From: Erysipelotrichales bacterium
GTDB taxonomy: Bacteria; Bacillota_I; Bacilli_A; Erysipelotrichales; Erysipelotrichaceae
Direction of reading: 5' to 3'
Length of the DNA stretch: 64,000 nucleotides
Assembly (NCBI GenBank): GCA_910576345.1
Contig: CAJTIT010000003.1
Coordinates: forward strand, 53,948-117,947
The notes beneath the pieces were generated by a model that worked only from the letters and a program-made list of their open reading frames with translations, did no database searches and was not told the origin of the DNA. Both the position numbers and the translations under genes were made by a program. Each line of letters opens with the position of its first letter. Position 1 is the first letter of the stretch. Below are positions 47,521-56,268 of this stretch, piece after piece.

Positions 47521-48492
47521 TTATTCATGAGAGCGGTAGATTCTTGACCAATTTTGAAAATCAAACGTTTGGGCAAATCGCTTTCCGGCTTCATAACCAT
47601 TTTGAAACAACGATTCACTTTCTGCTTTTGAAATATCGAAATCCGTAGCGGATATATTCACGGCTTGCCCATCGATATGCACATCAGAAGGAATGAACAC
47701 CGATCGTTTACAATCACCTTTAGAACGCATAAGAAAAAAATTATCTTTGGCATCCACAAGTGTAGAAACCATCAATTTGGCATAATCAATCACATTGTGG
47801 CACGGTTTCATTGCTTGTCTGCAAGAACAATCCTCATTGTTCACAAACCGAAAACCAAACACAGGATGATCCGTTATGCTTTCTCCATCATCCAATATCC
47901 AAATAGGATAATTGCTTAACATACCGCCATCCACCATATAATGAACATTTCCTTTCGCATCCTTCAATCGATAAGGTTCATAAAAAATGGGAATGCTCAT
48001 ACTCATACGAACGGCACGCGCAATCGGAAAACTGTCAATGTCGATATGGAATTGTATGAAATCACGGGGAAATACAAGCAGTTTCTGTGTAGTCAAATCT
48101 ACCGATGTGACCTGTAAACGATACGATCCATCCGATAGTTTCACATCACCAAAACAACACGCATGTTTTTCCTTTAACAATGCATTCAGCCATCGCTCCA
48201 AATAATCTGCACTGTATATTCCATAGTGAAACAGAACGCTGAAAAATTTACCGATATTGCCTAGTTTATCCAATCCATCCTCTTCTCGAAATTTCAAATA
48301 ATCCACAGACGTCATCAATTCTTTCATTTCTCTGCCGCTGTATCCGGCAGCGATCAGGGCAGACACAATGGCACCTGCACTGGATCCGGCTACGCGCTCA
48401 AACTTGTAGCCTGCTTCTTCCAATGCGTATACTGCACCAACATGTCCGATTCCCTTCACGCCTCCCCCTTCGAATACGCCGTCACAAATCAT
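47521..48492 (-). CDS. Patatin-like phospholipase, 323 aa
   Basis: I start at the ATG at 48492, which follows GGGTGAGGG; the longer frame has no ribosome site. The glycine-rich oxyanion motif is 'DGVFEGGGVKGIGHVGA'. The nucleophile Ser lies in 'VAGSSAGAIVSAL' and the catalytic Asp in 'YMVDGGMLSNYPIWILD'. This is the bacterial patatin Ser-Asp dyad. It is expected to hydrolyse acyl chains from phospholipids; the physiological substrate is unknown. No signal peptide, so cytosolic. A Cys-rich turn 'NNEDCSCRQAMKPC' around residue 235 is unusual. Confidence 0.9.
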   Translation of the reverse strand: MICDGVFEGGGVKGIGHVGAVYALEEAGYKFERVAGSSAGAIVSALIAAGYSGREMKELMTSVDYLKFREEDGLDKLGNIGKFFSVLFHYGIYSADYLERWLNALLKEKHACCFGDVKLSDGSYRLQVTSVDLTTQKLLVFPRDFIQFHIDIDSFPIARAVRMSMSIPIFYEPYRLKDAKGNVHYMVDGGMLSNYPIWILDDGESITDHPVFGFRFVNNEDCSCRQAMKPCHNVIDYAKLMVSTLVDAKDNFFLMRSKGDCKRSVFIPSDVHIDGQAVNISATDFDISKAESESLFQNGYEAGKRFAQTFDFQNWSRIYRSHE

Positions 48493-48884
48493 TTCCCTCA
48501 CCCTTTTTATCTTATGTGATACTTGCTGTTTTGACACAGAGAAACATACAGATTAAGACCGTTAAAAAAATGATTTCAGCTTTTTCCAATCGGCAGAATC
48601 TGCGCTTTATAAATTCATAAAACTCCATTCAAACCTATCATTCTTGACAAGAACGCCTTTTATCTTATGTTTTGCCTTAACGAATATAAAAGATTAAAAA
48701 AGCGCTGTACAGGAAACACCCTGTACAGCGGCAGGTTAAGATTATTTTCTAAACAGATCGCTGTATGCCTTATTGACAGCATGTAAACTTTCAACCGGCG
48801 ATCAAGAAAACCAGTGCATAAGTGATGAAATTATAACAACCGCCAATATTCACTCATGAAGAAGGTTCAATTCAAAGGCAACGT
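48493..48884. other. Gap with decayed membrane-protein traces
   Basis: The minus strand between about 48735 and 48850 shows 'GGCYNFITYALVFLIAG' and, in another frame, 'VNKAYSDLFRK', suggesting the end of a lost membrane protein. No intact frame exists. The symporter terminator is listed separately. Confidence 0.35.
48695..48730 (-). terminator. Strong terminator downstream of the symporter
   Basis: The 11-bp arms CGCTGTACAGG and its complement (48703-48713, 48720-48730) run into six T on the minus strand. Confidence 0.8.
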
Positions 48885-50231
48885 TTATTCATAAGCACGA
48901 TACACATCTTCATCCAACATCTGTTCTGATTTTGCGACATAGACACATGCGGAACTATCTCCGATAACATTCAAAGATGTTACCAACATTTCAATTGGAC
49001 GATTGATAGCCAAAATCAAAGAATATGCCATCATTGCCATATCATTGGTATATCCCAGTCCCGTCAAAATGGTAAACAAAATCACTGCACCTGCTCCCGG
49101 CGCCGCCGGAGTGCCGATCGATGCGACAAGCGCCAGTACCGCAATAACCGCAATATTGGCCATAGTTACCTCATAACCTGAAGTCGCCGCAATAAAGATA
49201 GCCGCTATGACCTGCATGATTGCCGTACCATCCATATTGATCGTCATGCCAAGCGGCAATACAAAACTGGCAATTTCCTCTTTTACGCCAATTTCCTCTA
49301 CGGTTGTTTTTTTATTCAGCGGAAGCGTTGCGGCAGAAGAAGATGTTGAAAAACCAAACAATGCAACTTTCGCTATTTTTCGCATAAATGGCAGGGGATT
49401 CAAGCGTGTGGTCAAAAATAAGATCAGCGCATATCCCAGTATCAAAAACATTAATAATGTAAAGACCGTCGTTATTACATAAGCCGCAGCCGGACGCAAA
49501 TGATCTACGCCATATACCGCAAAAGTTCGTGTCAACAACACAAATATCGCATAAGGGCCAAACTTCGTAATCACAAAGCTGAGGAATGTCACCACAAGTG
49601 CATTGATTTCCTGTAACAGCTGTTTGAAGACTTTGATTTGATCGCCCAACACATTGATGCAAATACCAACACAAACTGCCAAAAAAACAATCGCCAATAC
49701 ACCGCCGTTATTGGTAAATGCCGCCGCAATATTATTGGGCACCGCCTGTATGAGTACAAGCAGTGGATTGCTGGCAGATGATGTATTTGGTGTCGCAAGC
49801 TGTGTATTCAAAGATACATCAAACAATCCCGCATGATACACGCCAAAACCGACCATACCGGCAACAACCAACGCAATCATGGAGGTCAGCAAGAAAAAAC
49901 CAATCGTTTTATAAGAGATACGCCCCAGTTTCTTTGTATCGGAAATATGACACATCGCTAATGTGATACTTGTAAACACCATAGGTACAATGATGAATTG
50001 AAGTGCATTTACAAACAACTGTCCCAATACATAAAAAATCCCAATCGCCTGTTCATTTCCTTCAGCGGAAATATCCGCAAACAGCCAGCTGTTGATACTT
50101 GCCCAACGCTCTTGCATTCCATTTTCAATCATCGATTCACGGATCAAAATACATCCGAACCCACATGCAAGTCCCAGCACAAGCGCAACTGCCATACGTT
50201 TCGCAAGATTTTTACCATCAATTTTCTTCAT
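48885..50231 (-). CDS. Dicarboxylate/amino-acid:cation symporter (DAACS family), 448 aa
   Basis: AAAGGAGG precedes the ATG. There are eight membrane helices and two re-entrant loops. 'STSSSAATLPL' is the serine-rich HP1 tip and 'LPLGMTINMDGTAIMQV' the NMDGT motif of helix 7. 'ASIGTPAAPGAGAVIL' and 'INRPIEMLVTSLNVIGDSSACVYVAKSE' give helix 8 with the substrate-binding Asp and the usual end. It should take up glutamate, aspartate, serine or dicarboxylates with Na+ or H+. The expression leader contains a strong intrinsic terminator. Confidence 0.92.
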   Translation of the reverse strand: MKKIDGKNLAKRMAVALVLGLACGFGCILIRESMIENGMQERWASINSWLFADISAEGNEQAIGIFYVLGQLFVNALQFIIVPMVFTSITLAMCHISDTKKLGRISYKTIGFFLLTSMIALVVAGMVGFGVYHAGLFDVSLNTQLATPNTSSASNPLLVLIQAVPNNIAAAFTNNGGVLAIVFLAVCVGICINVLGDQIKVFKQLLQEINALVVTFLSFVITKFGPYAIFVLLTRTFAVYGVDHLRPAAAYVITTVFTLLMFLILGYALILFLTTRLNPLPFMRKIAKVALFGFSTSSSAATLPLNKKTTVEEIGVKEEIASFVLPLGMTINMDGTAIMQVIAAIFIAATSGYEVTMANIAVIAVLALVASIGTPAAPGAGAVILFTILTGLGYTNDMAMMAYSLILAINRPIEMLVTSLNVIGDSSACVYVAKSEQMLDEDVYRAYE

Positions 50232-50375
50232 AAAGCATCCTCCTTTAAAAGAGAAAAAGCCCTATTCCCGAAATGGTTTGGAAACAAGGCTTTATATACA
50301 CCGTACATGATAAGACAGCGCAAAAGTATCAATTCCTTATCTACCTCTCGGGTAAATTTAAAGGTTTTTTCTTGT
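50232..50375 (-). promoter_or_regulatory. Attenuator-like leader of the symporter gene
   Basis: A leader of about 145 nt. A 14-bp stem (50256-50269 with 50280-50293, including wobbles) followed by TTTTTCTC is an intrinsic terminator just before the ribosome site. Upstream, GATAAG/CTTATC (near 50311-50344) and a smaller hairpin ATGTAC/GTATAT could form alternative structures. An in-frame TTG/ATG-led short frame ('MYGVYKALFPNHFGNRAFSL') runs through the terminator and ends in ATGA at the symporter start. I recognise no known riboswitch class. Confidence 0.55.
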
Positions 50376-50380
50376 GGCTA

Positions 50381-50410
50381 AGTATATACCTACAAAGCGT
50401 TATCTGTCAA
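50381..50410 (-). promoter_or_regulatory. Promoter of the symporter gene
   Basis: TTGACA (50405-50410) and TATACT (50381-50386) with an 18-base spacer on the minus strand. The transcript starts about 145 bases before the ATG. Confidence 0.8.
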
Positions 50411-50433
50411 TGAGAAAATGAAAAAATATGCAA

Positions 50434-51639
50434 TTATCTTCTTAATTTCAAGGAACGCATGATTGGCGATACTTCATCCCATGACATTTCCTTTTCCGAA
50501 ATCATCCAAGAAAGTGTTTTGTATCGCTCCAAAACCACTTCACTGATCAATCCTGCCGGCATCTGAAATGATAAATGCCTTGCATCCTGCACCGCCCATG
50601 CATAACGCTGGATCAAATCAAGTGCATCCAGCAGTTCATTCTTTGCTCTTAATTTTGATTTATGCATCATCTTATCCACGGTTCGAAATTGCATAACGGT
50701 CTTCACAATCAAGTTGCCGTTGCTATAGGAATCCGGAAAGTACAGATTGTCAAAAATCCCCAATGCCCAAAGCAGCGTATAAGCACTCTCATAATACGAT
50801 AGATGGGAATGCACAATTTCACTGATTGGCTGTGGATCATTCAAGTATTCAATTTCCTTGAATGTAAAAAATGGCGTTGCTTTAAACGTCTTGATCATTT
50901 TCTCTGTTTCTTTATAAGAAGCCTTTACATTGCCGTTGCTCGACATCAATAAAGAAGAATACACACCAATCAAGGTACAGGCAACTGCACGCTTGGCGAT
51001 TTCCTCATCGCTTTGATACAAAAACATGGAGGATGCATAAGGCGGCGCAATATTGGTAGGCGCATAAATGCCTTTATAACGCAATATGGTCATTGAACGA
51101 TGTATACGTTTCATCGCTTCTTCATTCAAACCCAGCGAACGATTGGTAATATCAAATCCATCTACCGGATTGAACACACTGACTTCACTGACGCCTTTTT
51201 TGTTTATGATGATATCGCCATAACTATCCGAAATATCCCCTGTTTCCCAGAAAATGAGCGCATCCATTTCATCAGCGATTTCCATCAAAGGAATGATTTT
51301 TTCATCACGCTTATCCGCCTCATAATTGAAGGTCAATACATAAGCGGCACGAAACAGTGCAATTTGATATAACAAGTTTTGTTTCACATAAGGATTGTCA
51401 CAAGGAAGTTTGGCGCTGGAAGAATACAGACGCTGAATCTGTGATTGGAATATGTATTGGTTCATTTGAACGGAAACATAAGGTATATCAATATATTCAT
51501 TGGCTTTGATGCGTAGATGAAAACTCCGCGTATCGTCACGAAACGCAGTAATGTCATCATGCAACACAGTCTGTAATGCTTTGCGCATTCTTCCTATATC
51601 TGCATATGGTGTATAAAATGATAAGGTTTCATTCACCAT
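50434..51639 (-). CDS. DUF4272-containing protein, about 401 aa
   Basis: The start is set at the ATG at 51639; a GTG two codons earlier is possible and ribosome sites are weak for both. The C-terminal 190 residues match DUF4272: 'EEIAKRAVACTLIGVYSSLL', 'SYYESAYTLLWALGIFDNLYFPDSY', 'AKNELLDALDLIQRYAWAVQDAR' and 'GLISEVVLERYKTLSWMI...SWDEV'. The N-terminal 200 residues have alternating strands and helices and may be a DUF4261-like module. No catalytic motif is evident. Cytosolic. Function unknown. Confidence 0.75.
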   Translation of the reverse strand: MVNETLSFYTPYADIGRMRKALQTVLHDDITAFRDDTRSFHLRIKANEYIDIPYVSVQMNQYIFQSQIQRLYSSSAKLPCDNPYVKQNLLYQIALFRAAYVLTFNYEADKRDEKIIPLMEIADEMDALIFWETGDISDSYGDIIINKKGVSEVSVFNPVDGFDITNRSLGLNEEAMKRIHRSMTILRYKGIYAPTNIAPPYASSMFLYQSDEEIAKRAVACTLIGVYSSLLMSSNGNVKASYKETEKMIKTFKATPFFTFKEIEYLNDPQPISEIVHSHLSYYESAYTLLWALGIFDNLYFPDSYSNGNLIVKTVMQFRTVDKMMHKSKLRAKNELLDALDLIQRYAWAVQDARHLSFQMPAGLISEVVLERYKTLSWMISEKEMSWDEVSPIMRSLKLRR

Positions 51640-51729
51640 TTCCACGCTCTCACACCTAACTCTCGTTGCTTTTTCCAGTCATTATTATACCATGTTTTCT
51701 ATGATAAAACAGGAAAACATTGTTTCACT

Positions 51730-53067
51730 TCAAATGAGATTGTTTTTCCTTAAGCCTTTTGGATATTTATTTTTGATTACGCTGCCATCACCTTTGCCAA
51801 AACCTATGACTTGTCCATGCCATGTGATCGCAGTATAACCTTTGAAATGTGCAATATTTAATTGTTCACCCTTTAAAAATTGGCGCAAATGCGCATCATC
51901 AAGTTCTACACTTTGTTGTAAAAAAGGTCTTAAATAAGAGGATGTGAAAAGATGCTGGTGTGGTTCTATACGTTGTTTTATCATTTCGCCCATTCGTATG
52001 CCTTGACGAAGTACTGTGATGTTTCCCAAATCAAGAAACGGTTTCACTCGATAATACAGCTGCTCATTGACGATATCAAAATAGCCTTGCGGCAAAGCGA
52101 TGATGCTCTCTAACTGTTTATATACATCCTTACTTGGATGCACATGTTTTTTTTCTTTCACTTTCTTTGTATTGCCGGATGTAATTTTTTGAAATTTTGC
52201 GATAAAATGACCTTCTCCTTGATCCATTGGAAAGATTCTGCATACGCTTTTCTCTTTCATTCCTGCGACAGGAAATCCGCTTCTTCCAAAGGATGCTTTA
52301 CAATCTAGTTGAATCATTTCTTTATTGTCTTTCAGAAAACGTGACACAACTTGTTCATTTTCTTCCAAAGCATACGTACAAGTGGAATACACAAGAATGC
52401 CGCCTTTCTTTAGCGCTTTTACGGCATTTTTTAGGATTTGAAGCTGCCGATCGGCACAAGATTGAATATTTTGCTCGCTCCACTCTGTGTTTGCCAAATC
52501 ATGCTTTTTCATCATGCCTTCTCCACTACAAGGAGCATCTACCAATACCTTATCAAACCATCCTGCGCATTCGCTGCACAATGCATCCGTATTCGAACCG
52601 GTGATAATGACTTCACCAAACCCCATGCGCTCCATATTGGACATCAATACATGCGCACGCTTTCGCTCAATTTCATTACAAACCAAAAGACCGCTGTGTT
52701 TTAATTGAGCGGCTATCTGTGTGCTTTTTCCGCCCGGCGCCGCACATAAGTCCAGCACCCAATCATTTTCTTTGACATCTAAAATTTCCACCGGGGCTGA
52801 TGCACTTGGCTCCTGCATATAACAAGCGCCAGATAAATGCAGCGGATGATTGCCTACTTGGGACGCTTCATTTTCAAGATAAAAGCTTTCTTCACAAAAC
52901 GGTGTTTGTTTACATGCATAAGGAAACAATGTAAGAAAGCGATCTTTTGTGATTTTTAATGGATTGTATCGAATACCACGATACATGGGCTTTGTCAAAC
53001 TTGCTTCAAATACATCAAATTCATCTTTTAACAGTTCTTTCATTCTTGTGAGAAATTCCTGATTCAT
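51730..53067 (-). CDS. RsmF-like rRNA (cytosine-5) methyltransferase, 445 aa
   Basis: SAM-binding motif I is 'WVLDLCAAPGGKSTQIAA', and motif IV with the release Cys is 'VLVDAPCSGEGMMKK'. The catalytic nucleophile Cys lies in motif VI 'LVYSTCTYALEENEQVV'. The C-terminal 150 residues hold the PUA-like and RNA-binding extension seen in YebU/RsmF ('FTSSYLRPFLQQSV', 'FKGYTAITWHGQVIGFGKGDGSVIKNKYPKGLR'). It methylates cytosine in 16S rRNA; the exact position cannot be read from the sequence. Monocistronic. Confidence 0.88.
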   Translation of the reverse strand: MNQEFLTRMKELLKDEFDVFEASLTKPMYRGIRYNPLKITKDRFLTLFPYACKQTPFCEESFYLENEASQVGNHPLHLSGACYMQEPSASAPVEILDVKENDWVLDLCAAPGGKSTQIAAQLKHSGLLVCNEIERKRAHVLMSNMERMGFGEVIITGSNTDALCSECAGWFDKVLVDAPCSGEGMMKKHDLANTEWSEQNIQSCADRQLQILKNAVKALKKGGILVYSTCTYALEENEQVVSRFLKDNKEMIQLDCKASFGRSGFPVAGMKEKSVCRIFPMDQGEGHFIAKFQKITSGNTKKVKEKKHVHPSKDVYKQLESIIALPQGYFDIVNEQLYYRVKPFLDLGNITVLRQGIRMGEMIKQRIEPHQHLFTSSYLRPFLQQSVELDDAHLRQFLKGEQLNIAHFKGYTAITWHGQVIGFGKGDGSVIKNKYPKGLRKNNLI

Positions 53068-53154
53068 AATCTCATCCTAACTTTGTACTACATCCCTATT
53101 TTATCATATCCCTATCCTTATAAGCAAATCGATGCTCAAGCGCAAAAAGACAAT

Positions 53155-53181
53155 TAAAAAACCGCCATTTCAGCGGTTTTC
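53155..53181 (-). terminator. Terminator of the cold-shock gene
   Basis: AAAACCGC (53158-53165) pairs with GCGGTTTT (53173-53180) and continues into a T-run on the minus strand, six bases after the stop. Confidence 0.75.
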
Positions 53182-53186
53182 ACTCT

Positions 53187-53390
53187 TTACGCGTTTACAG
53201 TTACGTTTGCGGCTTGTTCCCCACGGTCACCTTCTACAACTTCGTAAGAAACACTCTGTCCTTCTTCCAACGTACGAAATCCATCAACTTGGATTGCGCT
53301 GTAATGAACGAAGATGTCTTTTCCATCTTCACCAGTGATAAAGCCATAGCCTTTATCCGCATTAAACCATTTTACTTTTCCTGTACTCAT
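53187..53390 (-). CDS. Cold-shock protein (CspA family), 67 aa
   Basis: A single cold-shock domain with both RNA-binding motifs, 'KGYGFIT' (RNP1) and 'DIFVHYSAI' (RNP2), length 67, all typical. GGAGG lies before the ATG. It melts or chaperones mRNA structure. The leader of about 140 nt is long and strongly structured, as in many csp genes. Confidence 0.97.
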   Translation of the reverse strand: MSTGKVKWFNADKGYGFITGEDGKDIFVHYSAIQVDGFRTLEEGQSVSYEVVEGDRGEQAANVTVNA

Positions 53391-53525
53391 TTTGAATACC
53401 TCCTATAATTTTTAATAAGAAGCCTTCAATGTATAACGATCACTTATCTGGACTTATAATACATTGAACATCTAAATACAATTCCAGATAATGAAATTAT
53501 AAATATTTGTTGCTTTTTATTACGC
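53391..53525 (-). promoter_or_regulatory. Structured 5' leader of the csp gene
   Basis: Two interleaved complementary pairs exist: TTCAATGTAT (53425-53434) with ATACATTGAA (53459-53468), and TTATCTGG (53444-53451) with CCAGATAA (53484-53491). Because they interlock, they form either a pseudoknot or two exclusive folds. This suits a temperature-switch leader. Confidence 0.6.
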
Positions 53526-53529
53526 TAAC

Positions 53530-53559
53530 ATACTAACATGAAAATGCTGATTCAGTCAA
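53530..53559 (-). promoter_or_regulatory. Promoter of the csp gene
   Basis: TTGACT (53554-53559), an 18-base spacer and TAGTAT (53530-53535) with a TG extension, on the minus strand. It would start the leader near 53523. Confidence 0.7.
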
Positions 53560-53630
53560 GCATTTTGTCTGTTCTTTTCCGGCAATTTTTATGTAAAAAT
53601 TCTTTTTTATAAAAATGAGCGTTATAAAAA

Positions 53631-54836
53631 TTACATACCTAATAAAATGTCAATTCTTTCCCACCATTGTGCATCTGTAAAAGAAAACTTTTGTTGGAAA
53701 GTCGAAGTATGTCGAAATGGCAGACACTGCGCAATTTCTTTTTTCCAAGTATTTGAAAAAGGCAAATGTTCTTGTGCCGCTGCTAAAAGAATAAGAAACA
53801 TACAATCATGAAGCACAAAATCCATTAGCGTCTTGTCCTGACAAATTGTGTTGGGGCGAAGAATATCTTTTGTGTATTGTATCAACTGCTTTACCAGCGG
53901 TTCTAAATGATTGCTTTGCAATGCATGAGTCATCAATGTTTGATGGTGATATTTTGCGTCTGTCATCACATCTTGTAAGTCATCGCCAAGCTGCAGCATA
54001 AAACCATAGCGCATACAAAACATGATCTGTTCGTGATTCATTGAACCGTCAATCAAAAAACCATCCGCTACTACAGAAGTCCCACCTTTTTGATAAGAAA
54101 TTTGTAAAAGCTGTGATGCCGTTTGTTTATGCTCGCCATCCTGTTGAAGCAATGATTTTATCTGGGCATCTTGTATCAAATACAGTGATTCATAAACATT
54201 TTGATAATGATTTCGATCGAATCTTCGTTCGATCATTGTCACCAATTTTGAAATCTGTTCTTCTTTCGCATTTCTTCCGTTTTGTATTTTTCCTCTTAAT
54301 CGTTTACTTAACCACGAATTGAATGATTGTTTTTGTTCTAAGGAAATTGTATGATCGTCTAAATAATTATCCGTATAAGGATATAACATACTATAGGCAA
54401 ACATCGCCGCGTGATATTGAACAGGCTTATTGAAAATTTTTTGAAGAATGGCAATGATCCATATGTTTCTTAGTGCTTGCATCGCATCACTTACAGAGAG
54501 TTTTGGATCAAAGCGACGTATATCTTGTAAAAAAGAGATGGTGATATTTTGAAACAAAGCGCAGGTTTCCTCATCCATTTCTTCTAAAATCGGTAGCGGT
54601 TCTTCTTTCAGCCACCGCTCTATCGTGTTCATTCCTTTCTCTTTCCATTGTTTTTGTAAGTATGCTTGCTTTGGAAAGGCCTCCATAAAACAATGAATTT
54701 TATCTAAGATGTTTTGTATACGTGTTTCATTTTGAGACTGTGTTTCTTCTGAAAGCATCCTATCCTGTAAAGAAACAATACCGGATGTATCATTCCATTC
54801 TTTGATGCCTGCAACACATAAGGCTTGTATATCCAT
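53631..54836 (-). CDS. Class I isoprenoid-synthase-fold protein, 401 aa
   Basis: An almost all-helical protein. Asp-rich motif 1 is 'YPYTDNYLDDHT' (Asp156, Asp160, Asp161) and motif 2 is 'LQLGDDLQDVMTD' (Asp285, Asp286, Asp289), about 125 residues apart. This fits the Mg2+-diphosphate sites of class I prenyl/terpene synthases or squalene-synthase-like enzymes, though motif 1 is spaced unusually (DxxxDD). The first 120 residues are an extra helical region. Its start overlaps the stop of a DUF4097 gene, so it is the last gene of the PadR-controlled operon. The substrate is unknown. Confidence 0.65.
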   Translation of the reverse strand: MDIQALCVAGIKEWNDTSGIVSLQDRMLSEETQSQNETRIQNILDKIHCFMEAFPKQAYLQKQWKEKGMNTIERWLKEEPLPILEEMDEETCALFQNITISFLQDIRRFDPKLSVSDAMQALRNIWIIAILQKIFNKPVQYHAAMFAYSMLYPYTDNYLDDHTISLEQKQSFNSWLSKRLRGKIQNGRNAKEEQISKLVTMIERRFDRNHYQNVYESLYLIQDAQIKSLLQQDGEHKQTASQLLQISYQKGGTSVVADGFLIDGSMNHEQIMFCMRYGFMLQLGDDLQDVMTDAKYHHQTLMTHALQSNHLEPLVKQLIQYTKDILRPNTICQDKTLMDFVLHDCMFLILLAAAQEHLPFSNTWKKEIAQCLPFRHTSTFQQKFSFTDAQWWERIDILLGM

Positions 54837-55660
54837 TATTGAAACTCCAAGGTAATATCACCCATACTGTTATTGGCTGTAATTTGATATTTTGCATTGG
54901 CATCTCCACCGCTTTCATGTGCATTCATTCCACCTGTTTCTTGATCATTGATTTCAATATCTCCCATAGAAGTTTCTAAATCATAGTGATAGTCTGCCTG
55001 CGTGTCGTATATCTCTATATCGATCTCTCCCATTTTGTTATCAATAGAAAGATTGCTCGATTTTTTTCCTTTATAGGTCACATCTCCCATCTTTTCATCT
55101 AAATCAATTTTTCCACTGCAAGATACTTGTATACAATCGATATCGCCCATATGTTGTGTAATATCCATGTTGTTTGTAGATACATTTTCTACTGTAATAT
55201 CACCTAATTTGGATTCAATCGTAATATCATCTAATGTATGTCCTTGTGGAATCGTTAGAGTAAATACCGGTTCCTCTTCGCCAAACGAAAAATGAAACAA
55301 TGAGAAATTTGTATCTGCATCATAGCGTACATGGAGTATGCCATCGTCGGTGGAAACAACATAATTATCCTCTGAAAGATGTTCTACCGTTAATGCGAAT
55401 GTGTCTCCCTGTTTGATTTCAACATCCCCGCGATCAATCTCCATTTTGATTGATTCTATTTGATGAAGGGAGACTGTCGTTGGCGATACATCGTTATCCG
55501 TTTTATTATCGATAACACCAATACCAAAAACGTTTTTTCCAAAGTCTACACCAAGTCCATCATGTAGCGTTCCTCGAAACGCCAGACCGATCCCAAGACA
55601 GAAAGAACCTGCCAGTATACATAAAAACGCAATAATTGCCCATACCTTTTTAATTTTCAT
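54836..55660 (-). CDS. DUF4097 beta-helix membrane-anchored protein, 274 aa
   Basis: GGAGG precedes the ATG at 55660, and the start overlaps the DUF1700 gene by 11 bp. One N-terminal membrane helix (7-30) is followed by an extracytoplasmic DUF4097 domain built of short strands with the recurring signature 'G-DI': 'SKLGDITVENVS', 'QHMGDIDCIQVS', 'EKMGDVTYKGK', 'NKMGEIDIEIYD', 'TSMGDIEINDQ' and 'NSMGDITLEFQ'. These form a right-handed beta-helix, as in bactofilin-like or adhesin-like proteins. It probably works with the DUF1700 membrane partner. Confidence 0.85.
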   Translation of the reverse strand: MKIKKVWAIIAFLCILAGSFCLGIGLAFRGTLHDGLGVDFGKNVFGIGVIDNKTDNDVSPTTVSLHQIESIKMEIDRGDVEIKQGDTFALTVEHLSEDNYVVSTDDGILHVRYDADTNFSLFHFSFGEEEPVFTLTIPQGHTLDDITIESKLGDITVENVSTNNMDITQHMGDIDCIQVSCSGKIDLDEKMGDVTYKGKKSSNLSIDNKMGEIDIEIYDTQADYHYDLETSMGDIEINDQETGGMNAHESGGDANAKYQITANNSMGDITLEFQ

Positions 55661-56243
55661 GTTGGATACCTCCTTGTTTAAAGCGATGATAGATCTGATC
55701 GCATATGCGAATAAAGAATGGTATGCCTTTTTTCAATACCATATGACTGATTAAATAAGCAAATAATCCAAGACCTAATAATATAAGGGATGCTCCTACA
55801 TGCATGAATATATCGCCGATACCCTGTGCATAAATAAATCCGACGCAAAGTGATGCGGCTGCGCCGTAAAGCAACGCAATCGTCGCAATGATCAGCGACA
55901 GCATCATCAAAAATATGACCAATACCATACAAAACAAAACAACAATAATGCAAAGCAGTAGTGGCAGTGCAATCGGCAACCCAAAAATCCCACCAAGAAT
56001 AATCGTAATGTTTTTAATCAGTTTATGCGGACTTTGATAAGTCCTGGGATCTTTTTTTAACACACTTTCGGTTTTTAAATGTGTAGCGAATTTATCAGGC
56101 GCTCCAAGATCTTGTAACACTTGTGCATCATCCTGCGCTTCGTCAAAGTATTCTTCCACATAACCAACTGCGTCTTGGATCTCTGTATCTTCCAATCCTT
56201 TTAATTGCTGTTTCAACAATGAAATATATTCTTCCTTTTTCAC
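55650..56243 (-). CDS. DUF1700 membrane protein, 197 aa
   Basis: It starts at GTG 56243, seven bases after AAGGA; the longer frame overlaps the previous gene without a ribosome site. Residues 1-65 form the DUF1700 helical domain ('YISLLKQQLKGLEDTEIQDAVGYVEEYFDEAQDDAQVLQDLGAPDKFATHL'). About four to five membrane helices follow (75-180). DUF1700 proteins are regularly encoded next to PadR regulators and DUF4097 proteins in Bacillota; their mechanism is unknown. Confidence 0.85.
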   Translation of the reverse strand: MKKEEYISLLKQQLKGLEDTEIQDAVGYVEEYFDEAQDDAQVLQDLGAPDKFATHLKTESVLKKDPRTYQSPHKLIKNITIILGGIFGLPIALPLLLCIIVVLFCMVLVIFLMMLSLIIATIALLYGAAASLCVGFIYAQGIGDIFMHVGASLILLGLGLFAYLISHMVLKKGIPFFIRICDQIYHRFKQGGIQHEN

Positions 56244-56268
56244 GTCTTTATCCTTCTCTCTATGAAAA

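Noticed and set aside
50232..50375. Lysine or other known riboswitch upstream of the symporter
   Set aside because: I checked from memory for lysine, glycine, purine, preQ1, THF and T-box motifs and found none. Kept only as an unclassified leader.
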